From: Brachyhypopomus gauderio
Lineage: Eukaryota; Chordata; Actinopteri; Gymnotiformes; Hypopomidae
DNA: 64,000 nt
Assembly (NCBI RefSeq): GCF_052324685.1
Contig: NW_027507034.1
Location: 1-64,000, forward strand
Direction of reading: 5' to 3'
Shown here: piece by piece, positions 46,722 to 58,811 of the stretch
Position numbering within the stretch: position 1 is the first letter of the stretch
Layout of the letters: each line of letters begins with the position of its first letter
The notes under the pieces: model-generated
What the model saw: the letters and a program-made list of their open reading frames with translations, nothing else
Told to the model about the DNA's origin: nothing
Database searches by the model: none
Program-made: the position numbers and the translations under genes

Positions 46722-49700
46722 TTAATTCAAGGCAACATTAACTTTGCTGGTTACTGATATCTTTGCTGGTAAGATCCTCATAGGAGAGGAACTGTAACTG
46801 CAGAATAATGGGAAAACAGTGACAGTAAAAGTGTCTGTTATAGTGCGCAGGTGTGAACTGGTTAGAAGATCAGTGAATGTCACTTTCCCCCTGTCCCAGT
46901 CCAGCTGAACTCTGACCCTCTGCACTTTCTCTGTAGGTGTGAAGTAGTGATCTTTCTGTCCTGGGCAGTATGTCCAGTATTTACCAGTGATTTTACTGTA
47001 GCCCAGACGCCACACTGACTCCCAGACCCTCCCTCCCTTTCTCCATTCAGACTCTCTAATTACACCCAGTTCCCAGTATTCACTGTCTCCAACATCAACA
47101 TCCCAGCAGTGTGTCCCTGAGTTAAAGCCCTCAGAGCCCAGGACACACGCCCACACATCAAATCTCTCTGGATTATCAGGAAGCAGTGATTTCTGTGGTC
47201 TGCGTTCTACAGTAGTGAGATCATCAGACAGATGGAGCCGTGGATGTGCAGTGTTGGGGTCCAGAGTAACAGGGTCTGAGGAGAGAGAACAGAATGAATC
47301 ATCATGTTCTTCATGTGTTTATGTGAGGTCACATCTACAGACTGCAGGCCCTTTACTCTGAGTGAAATGCTGCAGTAGGTTGATAAGAGGGAAGTGATGG
47401 TGATGTTGTGTGTTCACCACACACCCCTGCAGTACTTGTGTGCTTGTTGTTTTGACACTTGAAATTGTGTCTGTTTTATTCATTTATATATTTCTACATA
47501 TCTTGGATTCATTATTTGAGTATCACACGTGACACTTAACTAGTGCAGTGTTACTGTTACACTGAGTGTCACACTGCATGTGTGTATTATGAGTGTCTGT
47601 GTACTGAAGTGTGTGTGTGTCCTCATTAGTGGGTAGATACCGTTACAGTTCCCCCACTAAAGGACACTACTCCCAGAGTGACTAACACCAGTGGTGTAGG
47701 AGACAAAATATAAGGACCTTCTTTGCATTGTGTGTAAATGTATTTAGTTAATTTACTTTTTTATGAATGAATGAATGTTCGAGTTATATAGCGCCTTTCA
47801 GAATACCCAAGGCGCTTTACAATTTTACCACAGGTACAAGTCACAGACAACCAATCACACACACACCGGCGAGAAGCGGCAGCCAATTGCGCACAGCGTA
47901 CTCTCTACCGGGATCCACAGCCCCCTGGGGGACTGAATGGGGTGCAGGAAGGGGAGAGAGGACAGACCCTAGTGACAGAGCACCATCCACCACTGGGCAT
48001 ACAAGCACACACACATTCATGCACACACACTCAGACATTACTTTTTATTGAACAGAGAGACACAGACACACACTCAGGGAGAATTTGTCAGGGACTGCCA
48101 ATTTCCCTAAAGAGGTGCATATGTGTATATATTGCTGTTTAATATAGTATTAAGATGCCAAAGGTGATATTTGTACTGATTATGTAAATATAAATGTCTA
48201 CAGGCATCATTTGTTTAAGTCAGTGTTTCCCAAACTTTTTCTGCCGTGCCCCCCTTCAGTAGATAAGAATATTTTTGCGCCCCCCCCTACACACACACCC
48301 CCATATTGACACGTGCACATGTTTTAAGCCGGGTTTATACTTGACGTGTCGCGAGGGTCCGCGCGGCAAAAATGACGTAATCGCGGTGGCTCCGCACGTG
48401 CGGTCGATTCGCGAGGTTGTGCACTATTTACACGTGTGTCTGCTCGTGCACCTCTCGAATTTTGTAACTTCGCGCGCGCCGTGCCTCAGCGCAATGAACA
48501 AAGTCATATTTGCAGGGTTCATACACCTATACAAGGTGGCATTCAAGCACTTGCACGTCACTTTCAAGGTCCATTTCAATATTTCCCAGCATGTTAAACT
48601 TAATTAAGTTAAATATTTATACATATACTCAGGGCCGGTGCCACGGGGGGGCGAATGGGGGCGTCGCCCCCTCAGGCGAGGTGTCCCGCCCCCTCAATGT
48701 AAAAAATAAGACCCATTTATTTTACAACAATCGCTACATGGTGCCCCCTCGGCCGCTCGACAATCGTTACACGCCATCCCCCGATCAAGAACTTACGTTC
48801 GCACCCCCGAAATTTTCTGACGCCCCCTCACTCTATATGTTCTGGCGCCGGCCCTGCATATACTCGAAATGATTCGAAATAATTCGCTTTTTAATCACAT
48901 TATTTAATGGTGGTTTATTCTCAAAACGCCCAATCTTAACGTCTTCCAGACCCTCCAGAAAGTTGCGATGTTGCGATTTGCAACTTCAACGCAACTTCAA
49001 GCAAACCCCGCGAATTTAGGGCGGTGTTGCAACTTCAGCCAATCACCGCAACTTTCCCGCAAATTTGACCAATCACTGATGTCGTCTTGATGTGACGTCG
49101 ACAAACTCCCGCCTTACCTCCGTATATACGTTCAAGAGGAGCAGACTGAAAGTAGCATGAGCGACGAAAATAACGGCAAAAAGATCGGGAAAAGCAGTAT
49201 CCCGGTACACTACATGAAAACGGGGATAAACTGTCCAGATCCGACCCGCGAATTGATTATCTATGGCCCCCTGGATGATATTTAATTACTATTAGAACCG
49301 GCCCGCAGGCCACAGCCGCCCGATGGTGTTTTGCACCCACAAACACTACATTCCCCACAATGCAACGGTAGCCCGCGAAGTCACTGCAGCGCACGCAAGC
49401 AGCGAGGGTCTGAGATAAAGTTTATAAGTTTAAACTTTGAACTGAGATTAAGTTTAAAGTCAGAGATAAAATTTATTTATCTCTGATCCATATCTATGAG
49501 TTACTAGTTCGCTCTGGCGCCAACCACTGGCGATCGATGTCGATATAATACTTAATTTGTGTCCATTTTACAGGCCGCCCGGTAACAACTTACGTTCGCT
49601 AACCCCGCCCCCCTCCCCGTCAACAATTAATGTTCGCCACCCCCCCCCCCCCCCAAAAGGTTCAAATCTCACTTCAAGCGATCTTGAAAAGTTAGCAACC

Positions 49701-52700
49701 CTGAATAAATAGGTAAATAGATAATTAAAATGGACTACTAAATAGAGGAAACCATACAACATTTACTCCCTATTGTAATGTACTCACAAAAAAGCAAAAA
49801 CACACCGCAACTTCCATCGCAATTTTTTTTAAAAACACCCGCAACATCAAACATTTTAGCCCGCAACAATCACAAAAAAGGCCCGCGAAATCCTGGGGGG
49901 ACTGGTCTTCACGTTCTCTCATGTTTCGTCCTGGATTAACGTAATACAAGAGAACTGTTCAGTCAGACAGATATTTGTTGTGAAACGAAGTAGTTACAAT
50001 TTCAAGCATTTTCAAGTACTTTAGCCTAAATTCCAGCACTTTTCAAACCTGAAACACAAGCAACATTAAAATTCTTCAGGTAAATGTTTCTTCCCCTGTT
50101 TTTGAGGGGTGTTTCTTTATACTACCACATATCGTTTCGGACAAAACTACAAAGAATGTGACGCAGCTAGTATAAACGCCTCCACCATTTGCGCAAATTC
50201 ATATATATTTCTATCTATATAGATCTATGTATATATATAGTGTGTGTATATATTTATTTATTTTGATGCCTGGTGTAGCGTCAGGTAAAAATGTTCTTTC
50301 ACCGGTTTTGCAGGGGTTTTTTATTCTCCACTGCCACCTATCGCCACCTATCGTTTCGGAGAACACTGCAGTGAAGCTTGCGCAAGTATAAACGCCTCCA
50401 CCGTTCGTGCAGGGTCGCGTGAGTTGGGCGGAGTTACGCGCTACGGTCACTCGCGAAACCAGGCTTTACTTCCAAGCTCCGTAACACATCTCTTTTGGCT
50501 TTGCTCCTTCACACAAAGGTTTTGGAAGGAGTTTAGTAAATTTATTAATAACCATATTTTAAGGAATTATGCTGGGAAAATGTCTTATTTTGCTTCTATA
50601 GTTTCCCCAGAAAGGATGCAAAATGTTTTTTTTATAATAAATTTGCTTATTCTTTTTGCTAAATTTTATATTCATAAATGCAAATTTGCTAATAAAACAC
50701 CATGTTTTCCTCACTTTATCAAAGATGTGGAATTATATGTGAAATCAATATCAGACTCTACAAATGAAAAGGCTCAAAGGACAATTTCTATATGTACCTA
50801 TTTGCATGTTTTTGTTTAATTAACACCCCTGGTCGTTTGTTCTCATGTTTGTATACCATTATTTGAATATTGACAATTAAAAAAATAAAAAAAAAACTTC
50901 CAAGCTCCGCGCCCCCCCTGCAATAGCACCTAGGAGGCGCGCCCCCCACTTTGGGAACCACTGGTTCAAGTGAAGTAATTAGGTCACTGCCTCTTTAGGA
51001 GCTAAGTGGCGACAGGGCGGGAAGCTCATGTTATGGTGCATTTCCACACGGGCCTGCTTGGCGCGGTACGGTTCGATTCGCAATGGTTTGTGAGTGTTTC
51101 CATTAGTACCAGGTACCAGTTTGCCGATACCTTCAGGTACTTTTTTCGTACCTACTCGCTCGAGGTTCTAACCGTTCCAAAGCGGAAAACTTCTGTGACG
51201 TGGAAGAACAGCATGACCAGTGTTTCCAACTTAGCGACTTTGTCGCTATATTTAGCGACTTTGCAGACCTTCTAGCGACTTTTTGTAGTAAAAAGCGACT
51301 AGCCACAAATCTAGCGACTTTTTGTGGTGTTATTGGAGACTTTTGGAGACTATGAACAAACACGCTCTTTAGTTGCTGTCCTCTGGGCCGTGAGCCCCGG
51401 CGGGTGCTGCCGTGAGCCCCGCCCACAACACTCAGTGCAGTCTCACACTCAGAGCAGACCCTCACCGCTCCACGTCCACACTGCACATGAACTGCGCATG
51501 CCCAAAGCTGCCGCTGATGGGGGATGTAAATATAAATGCTTTAGTCTTCAGTGAGACACGAAAAGAAATCACTGCATTTAACTCACACAGTCTCAGTCAT
51601 TCTTCACCTCATTCACCACATAGCCAGTCACTCGTCTCGTCCACAGTGCATCTCTGTGAAAGCTAAACATCTAGCTTAAACATTTAGCTAACTCTCCACA
51701 GTATGTTCGTCTCTGTGTAAGCTTAACATCTAGCTAACTTGCTCATCATGTCTCACTCTAAACTCTATTCTCAAAAATACAGGAAAGAGTGGGAATCAAA
51801 TCCTGAATTTAAGGCAGGCTAAAGCCATGTATTGGAGATAATACACGGGCATACTGCCTGTATTGTAAGGTTGATTTCTATGCCAACTAGTTCCTGCTAA
51901 CTGCTACTCATATACTAACAATTAACAACACAGCAAAAAAACATTATTTATGTAATTTACGTAAACAATTATTTATACAAAGCATTAAAGTCATGTAGTT
52001 ATTTTGAGAAGTGACCTATTTCAAAGACAACAGATGTTGTTCATTTGTAGTTCTAACATATTTAGGGTGTTTTTACTCATTTTTTTCTCTCCCAACGTTA
52101 TTATTTTACAGCTTCAAAAAACATGTATTATGCAAATTAGGTGATGACGTCATTTAGCGAATTCTAGCGACTTTTAGGACAACCAATAGCGACTTTCCTT
52201 ACTGAGGAGTTGGCAACAGTGAGCATGACACTGATTGGCCAGGGAGTGTTGTCACAGGTTGCGTCACAGGAGAGCGACTCCTCCGCTATCGCCATCTCGT
52301 CCATTGTTGTACGGTGTTGTGGTCGCATACAAATGATGTGACGTCACTACAACCCGCGCGCCAACAGCGACTCCACCCACATTGTGGTGGTCCACCATTG
52401 TAATGGAAACACAACGCGACCGTACCGTTCCGTTGCGAATCGATCCGTATCGAACCGTACCGCGCCAAGCAGGCCCGTGTGGAAATGCGCCATTGGTTTT
52501 GGGGGATAAGTGAGTAGTTGAGAATGCTGGTAGCAACACAGTTTTATTACCGTGTTTAGCGTTACGGTTTGTGTTGCATCATATATTTGGAAGGACCTAA
52601 CCATGGTTTGAAAGTTTTGTTTTAAGTTTATTTCATCACATGTATAGCCTGGAATAAACAACCGTTTTGTTTTGTTCATCACGGAGCTTTGGGGAAGTTT

Positions 52701-53653
52701 CCTTTATGTATCAGAATAACGCAGACACGAGTAAAGAAAGTTGCTTCAGTCACAACTTGAGGGGGTGGGACAACAACTCAAAGGACAACACTGGGACAGA
52801 CACAAAGATGGAGACAAGGACAAAGACAGAGTCAAACACAGAAACAAAGACTGACAGGGACGCAGAAAAGAAAAGACACAGACACAAAGATTATGACAGG
52901 GAGACAGACAGAGAGAGACACAGAGACAAGGGAGAGTCCCAGCTGACACGCTTGGTCCCTCAGAGATGGAGATCCATGGAACTCAGACTCAGAGTACCGG
53001 ACTTCCTATAGACCCCTAGTATCCAAGATCCAAAACTCACAGTACTGGAGAATCTTCTGCATTCTCTCCCAGACTCTGAACTTCAGGTTGGATAGATGTT
53101 TTGTTACATTGATCAGAGCTCCTGACACCTTCTCATGTTCCTTTGGGGTGTGATGAACTCTGGAAATGTATAAAGCTGTACTATCATTATAATATATTAA
53201 TATATATCATATTGAAATTATTCAAAATTTGTATTTACAAGTGAAAAATCTTTCACTGGAAATGTATAAAGCTGTATTATTATCTTTCATTAAACATATC
53301 AGTGTATCTTTCCACTTTTTGCACATCATCAGTATCAATGTATTTTTATTTTCTTAAATACCATCTTCATATTTCTTGTTTCTGAAATAACAGAGACCAC
53401 ATACTGACGATCTGAATGTATCAGAATAATTTCACAAACACAATGTGTAACACAATATATCAAACAGAAATAATAATCACTTACTGTTTCAATGTGGACG
53501 ACACATTCTGAAAAGGATACAGAGGAATGAAATACATTTTTTTGATTAATTTTTTTCACAGAAAATGAAATCAAATTTTAGTCATTTTGTTTATATGAGG
53601 GTCAAAAATGCTTCTTCCTTATATGATAATAACATCAATGTTTCTAAAGACCC

Positions 53654-53701
<48 letters not shown>

Positions 53702-55148
53702 ACGATACAGACTGAGTAATTCTTACTAGTAAGAACAGGATGTTCTCAGCTTCCATCTTCTTCTCTGTGTTTTTGATTTGATCTGAAAGAGATGCTATTT
53801 CTCCACTCATCTCCTCAATCTTCCTCCTCATCATGTGACTCTTCTGCTCCTCTTCCTCCTTCAGTGCAGCTATTCTTGCTGCTTCTTCATCTCTTAGAAA
53901 CTGGTAGATCTTCTCAAACTCCTCCTTTATCTGCCTCTCTGTGTGCTGGGCCTGATACTGGAATGGGAGATGATGAGAAAATATTAACTGTCCAAATGTG
54001 TGTGTTTCATTATGGTGTACGTGGACAGTGATCACAGTACCATTCAGAACTCAGTGACCTTTCACCTTAATGTGTGCTGCTGTTTTCTCACAGGCATGTT
54101 TATTTTCCTCTAAGACCTTCAAATGCTGCTGTAGAGACTCCAGTGAGGTCTTGAGTTTGTTCTGTAAAATACGGGTTTAGTAGAGGACTGTATGAGTCTT
54201 TCAGGACTGTATATATACATCTGTGTAGATGTGCTGGAGATTACAGAAATTTTAACGACTGGACAGAATGGCATGTTTAATATGATTCCTTTCATCCTTT
54301 TATTATCAAAAGGACATGTTTTATATTTTGTAGCAGGTTGTATATCAATATTTTATTTATATTAAGTTTCACTGGGAATGAAGGTCTGATTTAGTTGTCG
54401 GAAATCTCATCATCTGACAAATTTAATCTAGACTCTGTAACATATACACTGCTCAAAAAAATAAAGGGAACACTTAAACAACACAATGTAACTCCAAGTC
54501 ATCCACACTTCGTGTTCAGATAGGAAGCAACACTGATTGTGAATCAATTTCATCTGCTCTTGTGCAAATGGAACAGACAACAGGTAAAAATGAGAGATTT
54601 TCAAATGATTTCAAAGATTTTTATTAATTGAGATCTAGGATGTGTTATTTTAGTGTTCCCTTTATTTTTTTGAGCAGTATATTTCAAGATAATTGTAAAC
54701 ATTGGAAAACATTACAGTTAAAACATTAGTGTACATTTCATACCTTAAAGTCACACACAGCTTCCTCTACTGGACAGCAGTTGTGAGTTTTATGTGCCTT
54801 TGAAATCTGACACACCAAACACACAGGCTGCTGGTCCTCCAGACAGAAGACTTTGAGTTTCTCATTGTGCAGACTGCAGAGCACCTCAGACCCTGCTGAA
54901 GATCTCTGACTCCTGCTCGCTAGAAAAGCCTCACACAAGTTCTTTAGGACAAGATTACAGGGAGGATAATCTCTTGAAGATCTTCTCCTACAAACTGGAC
55001 ATTCTTGAGACCCCTTGGCTTCCCAGAACTGCTGCAGACAGGTTTTACACACACTGTGGCTACATGACAGTATAACAGGATCCCTGAAGATGTCACAGCA
55101 CACAGGACATGAAAACTCTTCTTCTGACAGAGGGTTTGTAGCATCCAT
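46722..55148 (-). CDS. TRIM35-like RING-B-box-coiled-coil-B30.2 E3 ubiquitin ligase, gene C, complete
   Basis: Exons: 55148-54744 (RING CPVC, CSHSVC, CKTC, CPVC; B-box CSLH...CLED...CLVC), 54161-54066, 53957-53727, 53507-53485 (23-nt microexon), 53159-53041, 47275-46722 (PRY-SPRY). Borders are GT/AG, phases fit and the sum is 1,428 nt, giving 475 aa. An upstream in-frame ATG at 55199 would add 17 residues. Compared with the other B30.2 exons, the last residues are changed: a small deletion replaces TVEQ(QS) with a tail ending NVALN, next to the Tc1 remnant. Intron 5 (about 5.8 kb) is filled with nested transposons. It could instead splice to the orphan B30.2 exon at 39817-40355. Family role: ubiquitin ligase; the B30.2 domain binds targets. 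Confidence 0.82.
47276..48060. repeat. B30.2 flank and fish interspersed repeat
   Basis: 47276-47700 is paralogous to the flanks of the other B30.2 exons. 47770-48060 starts with a TATATAGCGCCTTTCA ... AAGGCGCTTTACA hairpin-like motif common in fish repeats, followed by CA-rich sequence. No coding evidence. Confidence 0.55.
48630..48856. mobile_element. 227-bp hAT MITE
   Basis: Ends CAGGGCCGGTGCC / GGCGCCGGCCCTG and a perfect 8-bp target duplication CATATACT (48622-48629, 48857-48864). Rich in CGCCCCCTC segments; non-coding. Confidence 0.92.
48957..49909. mobile_element. non-autonomous DNA element with GTTGCG-rich ends
   Basis: The left end reads CCAGACCCTCCAGAAAG and the right end, inverted, CCAGTCCCCCCAGGATT. 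Both are followed inward by GTTGCGATGTTGCG-type or GCCCGCAAC repeats. TCTT flanks both sides as a possible 4-bp duplication. A copy of the CTGGCGCCAACCACTGGCG MITE family (compare 40489-40859) is embedded at about 49480-49705. Confidence 0.5.
50482..50895 (+). mobile_element. 5'-truncated L1 LINE insertion (ORF2 C-terminus)
   Basis: The open frame ([16 protein letters not shown], then a stop at 50819) matches the C-terminal end of fish L1 ORF2. It is followed by a 3' UTR and poly(A). A perfect 14-bp target duplication ACTTCCAAGCTCCG flanks it (50468-50481, 50896-50909), marking an authentic retrotransposition into the surrounding hAT element. Confidence 0.88.
51034..52492. mobile_element. Harbinger-like MITE with a hAT inserted in it
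   Basis: Long inverted ends (TGGTGCATTTCCACACGG ... and its complement, including GCCTGCTTGGCGCGGTACGG) bordered by TTA on the left and TTG on the right. This fits a 3-bp TWA-type duplication with a change. The interior is interrupted by 51218-52221. Confidence 0.75.
51218..52221 (+). mobile_element. hAT element with AGCGACTTT motifs and transposase N-terminus
   Basis: Ends CAGTGTTTCCAACTTAG and (inverted) CACTGTTGCCAACTCC, with a perfect 8-bp target duplication AGCATGAC (51210-51217, 52222-52229). TAGCGACTTT-type motifs recur near both ends and may be transposase-binding sites. An ATG near 51749 opens [17 protein letters not shown], like the N-terminus of hAT transposases. The frame breaks within about 30 codons and no catalytic part is present. 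Confidence 0.85.
52500..53028. other. no gene seen; GACA-rich low complexity
   Basis: 52740-52930 is rich in ACAGAGACA-type simple sequence resembling 22500-22700. The frames across it (52667-53011) are low-complexity and are not taken as genes. Confidence 0.5.
53655..53697. repeat. CA microsatellite in TRIM gene C intron
   Basis: (CA)n directly downstream of the coiled-coil-2 donor, orthologous in position to the microsatellites in genes A and B. Confidence 0.95.
54444..54682. mobile_element. Tc1/mariner-type MITE in intron 1 of TRIM gene C
   Basis: About 240 bp with long inverted ends (CACTGCTCAAAAAAATAAAG ... and complement CTTTATTTTTTTGAGCAGT) flanked by TA. The empty site is seen in gene A near 6975. 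Non-coding. Confidence 0.9.
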
Positions 55149-55926
55149 TTCCTCCAACAGCTGCTGTGCTGTTTCTCTGTAATGTCTCCTTCTGTACAAA
55201 CTTCACTTTCACTTTTAGATCTTCTGTAATAAATACAGTAGCACAGGAGAGAATCAGTCACTGTAGTCCTTTATCCAGCTGAGGGAGTTTGAACACAGAA
55301 GACTAGTGTGTGACTCCAAGATTTACTTCCTCAAACATGCAGATGTGTACAGGGAGGAGGGGCTTTGGTATAAAAGTTAATAAGCTGAAAAACATATATG
55401 ATTTCTCCAACAGTTGGTGACAGTTCATTTATACTAAGTGAATCAGGCGACCCTCGGCTGTCTCTGTATTGTCAGAGTGTAGAGAACTGCAGTTGTAGAA
55501 CAGATCACTGTTAGGATGTGTTCAATGGTCATACAAGAACGACTAAACTCAGTAGGTCAAAATATGAATGAGTTCTCATTTCAGCATATTTTAAATATGA
55601 AAATATTAAATTACATTAAACACATGTTGTCATGTCATTAAAATCTAAACTCCTGATACTGGACCAGCACTGGAGTAACATCACAGATTGATCACACTGT
55701 GTTAAAAGGGCAGAAACCAACAGAGTAGAGAGTGGAGGAACAGCTCCATACAGAGAGAGATGGAGATGAAAAAGAGACCTGAAGAGAGAGAGAGAGACAG
55801 AGAGAGAGAGTGGAGACAGGAGGACATTATGTCTGAGAGTGAGACAGGAGACAGAGAGACTCCTGCAGCTGGAGGAACAGAGAGGAAAAATAGATCAAAC
55901 ATGAAGATAATGTTAGTCACATGACC

Positions 55927-56296
55927 AGATCCCTCTACTCTGTTATTATGATTGGTGGATAAAGTTCAGATCCCTCTACTCTATTATTATGATTGGTGGA
56001 TAAAGTTCAGATCCCTCTACTCTGTTATTATGATTGGTGGATAAAGTTCAGATCCCTCTACACTATTATTATGATTGGTGAATAAAGTTCAGATCCCTCT
56101 ACTCTATTATTATGATTGGTGGATTAAGTTTAGATCCCTCTACTCTATTATTATGATTGGTGGATAAAGTTCAGATCCCTCTACTCTATTATTATGATTG
56201 GTGGATTAAGTTCAGATCCCTCTACTCTATTATTATGATTGGTGGATAAAGTTCAGATCCCTCTACTCTATTATTATGATTGGTGGATTAAGTTCA
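55927..56296. repeat. 41-bp tandem repeat, nine copies
   Basis: Units begin AGATCCCTCTACTC and end GGTGGATAAAGTTC; starts at 55927, 55968, 56009 and so on every 41 bp, with single-base variants (GGATTAAG, CTGTTATT). Each unit contains GATTGG, an inverted CCAAT-type box. It sits between the 5' flank of TRIM gene C and the exon copy at 56580. Confidence 0.95.
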
Positions 56297-56579
56297 GAGA
56301 GGCCTAAGTCATCAGATCACTGAGAGTTATCATGTCAAAGTTTTTGTAAACTGACATTAATTAAATATCTGTTCCTTGGTTCTCGTCCTCTGTGTTTATA
56401 GATGATGTTACATGTTTTAATTGTGTATTGAAGGTGTTGAGGCAGGAGTGTGTGAGAGAGTGGCAGACACAGTCTGAACAGTCAGCAGCATAGCACAGAA
56501 CCCAAGAGGGGCCAATCCTCAGTAGATCAGGAACAGAAACACCAGATCTTAACAATAACACTAGTGCATGTTTGTTACA

Positions 56580-56703
56580 GCTCGACAGTGCAGTACTGAG
56601 AAGAGAGGAAGTATTTGAAAACACCAGGAGGTCCTTAGACACCATTGAAATGATATTACCCTATTTGCAAACAATGATAGCAGAGCTTTGCAGTGGAGAA
56701 TAA
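56580..56703 (+). pseudogene. second copy of the coiled-coil exon seen at 18538
   Basis: About 90% identical to 18538-18660, including the preceding TTTGTTACAG acceptor-like border. The frame (RREEVFENTRRSL, IAELCSGE) ends in an earlier stop at about 56701. The unknown gene fragment has thus been duplicated with the TRIM units. Confidence 0.5.
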
Positions 56704-56759
56704 CAGTCAAGTGAAGGAGCCCTCACTAAAAAGAGAGATGGAAACGTCTGCACAGTGTC

Positions 56760-57040
56760 ACACTGCGTTTTCAGTAGCCTGCGTTTTCAGTATCCTGATT
56801 GTTTAGTATGTTACACATTTAGCCTGTGTTTTGTTTTGTTTAAAGTTTAGCGTTCGTTGTCTTAGTCTTTAGTCTCCCGTCATGTCTCTCCATGTTGGCA
56901 ACGTTTCATGTTTTGACGTCTCACCCGTTATGACCCATGCCTGCCTGTTCAACTCTGAATTCGGAATTCCGTCTACTAAATCTCGCTCTCCTCAGCGTTT
57001 GTGTCCACCTCCTCACTCCACAATGCATACATCGTTACAC

Positions 57041-57086
<46 letters not shown>

Positions 57087-57180
57087 TAATTTTATTTATA
57101 TAGCGCTTTTTACAACAGTTGTTGTCACAAAGCAGCTTTACAAGTGCTGAGTCCTAGCCCCCAGTGAGCAAGCCAATACA
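56760..57180. repeat. LTR-like piece, AATC microsatellite and fish tail repeat
   Basis: 56770-57035 resembles a gypsy-type LTR (GTTTAGTATG, TTAGTCTCCCGTCATG), class uncertain. (AATC)n runs 57039-57086. 57087-57180 is the ATTTATATAGCGCTTTTTACA type tail repeat. Confidence 0.45.
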
Positions 57181-57239
57181 TAGATAATACTACTAGGACA
57201 CCCAGTTAGAGAACCCCTCATTATTTGTGTCGCACTCAT

Positions 57240-57560
57240 CCACCCAAGAGGGAGGAAAAACAGGCAGAGAAGAAGGCAGAAAGGAAAGCAGAGAAGGAGG
57301 AGAAGACAAAGAGTGTATCAGAACAAATGAGGAGAGCAGTGGGCCTCCAGACCTGCAGGAGAGGGTCAGATAAGCCACGCCCCCTCAATGCTGGAGAAAG
57401 TGGGAGGAGCAAAGGCCCTGCAGAGCTGGAGGAAAGTGGGAGGGGCTAAACTCCTCTAGTTCTGGTGGGAGGTGGGATGAGCCAAACTCCTCTAGTACAG
57501 ATTGAAGATGAGAGGAGCCAAACTCCTCTAGTACTGGAGAAAAGTGGGAGGAGCCAACAT
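57240..57560 (+). other. lysine/glutamate-rich fragment and GGGAGGAGCCAAACTCC repeats
   Basis: 57240-57449 is open but consists of a Lys/Glu-rich coiled-coil fragment with no domain. 57430-57560 holds three or four imperfect copies of a unit around GGGAGGAGCCAAACTCCTCT. Probably a gene scrap and a small tandem repeat. Confidence 0.35.
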
Positions 57561-58811
57561 CCTTAGTTCAATACTGCACATAAATATACATACTAAATTA
57601 AAATTATTGTTTTCATGAAACAAACTATTGAAATTGGTTAAAATACAACATAGTATTTATTAATATATTAAAATATGCAATTTTTTCCAGTGGAACATTT
57701 GTAGAATTCAAATAATATATTGTTCCCCAAGCAATGGTTACAAATTGGCTTGTAAGCTTGTTAACTCTTAACCAATCAAATTCATTCATTAATTACAACA
57801 ACTTAATTACTGATAATGGTGGTTATGTGGTGAACATGGCAGCTGTACAAAGAATATTGGTTCTCAACTAAGGACATCGTTAAAGAAGACGCCGTAATCA
57901 ACATGAACAGGCAGCTCATCTTAACTCAGTTCTGCGTCTAAGGGTGGGTCAACTTGATCTTCATGATGATGTACAGTGTGACAGATACCGCCTGCCTAGG
58001 GAGGAGATCATGGCTCTCCTTGGTCTCATACAGGAGGAGTTAACAAGAGGCACCAGAAGAAATGTTGCTTCAATCACACCATTCAGCTACTGACAGCACT
58101 TTGTTTTTATACCAGTGGTGGATGGCAGCACTCTTGGTGATGTCTACAGTCTAAGCAAAGCTGCTGTGTGTAAATGTGTGTGTGCTGTGACTAAAGCTCT
58201 ACTGCAATATGCACCAACATACATAATATTTCCACAAACAAGGGATGCATTGCAAGAAACCAAAATATGTTTTCATGCAATTGCAACAATTCCTGGAATT
58301 GTTGGTGTAGTGGATGGCACATTCATCCCCACACACACTCATTCCCACACACACTCATCCCCACACACATTCATCCCCACACACACTCATCCCCAGCCTC
58401 TTGAGCCCTAACTATTGGTGGTTGTGATGGTGGTGATGGTGTCAAGTGGCCTGAAGTGACTCTTTCATTTGGACAAATTCAGTAGTGTGTCAGATGGCAA
58501 CTGAGGGTGCGTTTGCTGGTGGACACGTCCTGGGTGACAGTGGTTATCCACTCTGCACCTATTTACTTACTCCTGTCTTGAACCCCCACACAGAGGCTGA
58601 AGAGAACTACAACATGGCACACCGGAGAACACACAGTGTTGTGGAGCGAGCTTTGGGCACTTGGAAAATGTGTTTTCTTTTTTTGTACCCATATGTTTAT
58701 TAGTTTTCAGGGTTATAACACAACACAGATATACAAAACCGCAGAACACCTGGCAAAAAATAAAGATTGGTATTTACAGAAGATAAATGACAAAAACTGT
58801 TTAACCCTTAA

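Larger units (their letters stand above)
48221..50963. mobile_element. hAT-type element containing several nested insertions
   Basis: Inverted ends CAGTGTTTCCCAAACTTT and (at the right) TTTGGGAACCACTG, with an 8-bp target duplication GTTTAAGT / GTTCAAGT (48213-48220, 50964-50971; one mismatch). No transposase is seen. Inside are a 227-bp hAT MITE, a larger unit at about 48957-49909, and an L1 fragment. Confidence 0.75.

Noticed and set aside
52667-53011. 114-codon Thr/Lys/Asp-rich frame
   Set aside because: Low-complexity GACA repeats shared with the 22.5 kb region; no gene signal.
55927-56296. CRISPR-like regular repeats
   Set aside because: Units are contiguous without unique spacers, and the DNA is vertebrate.
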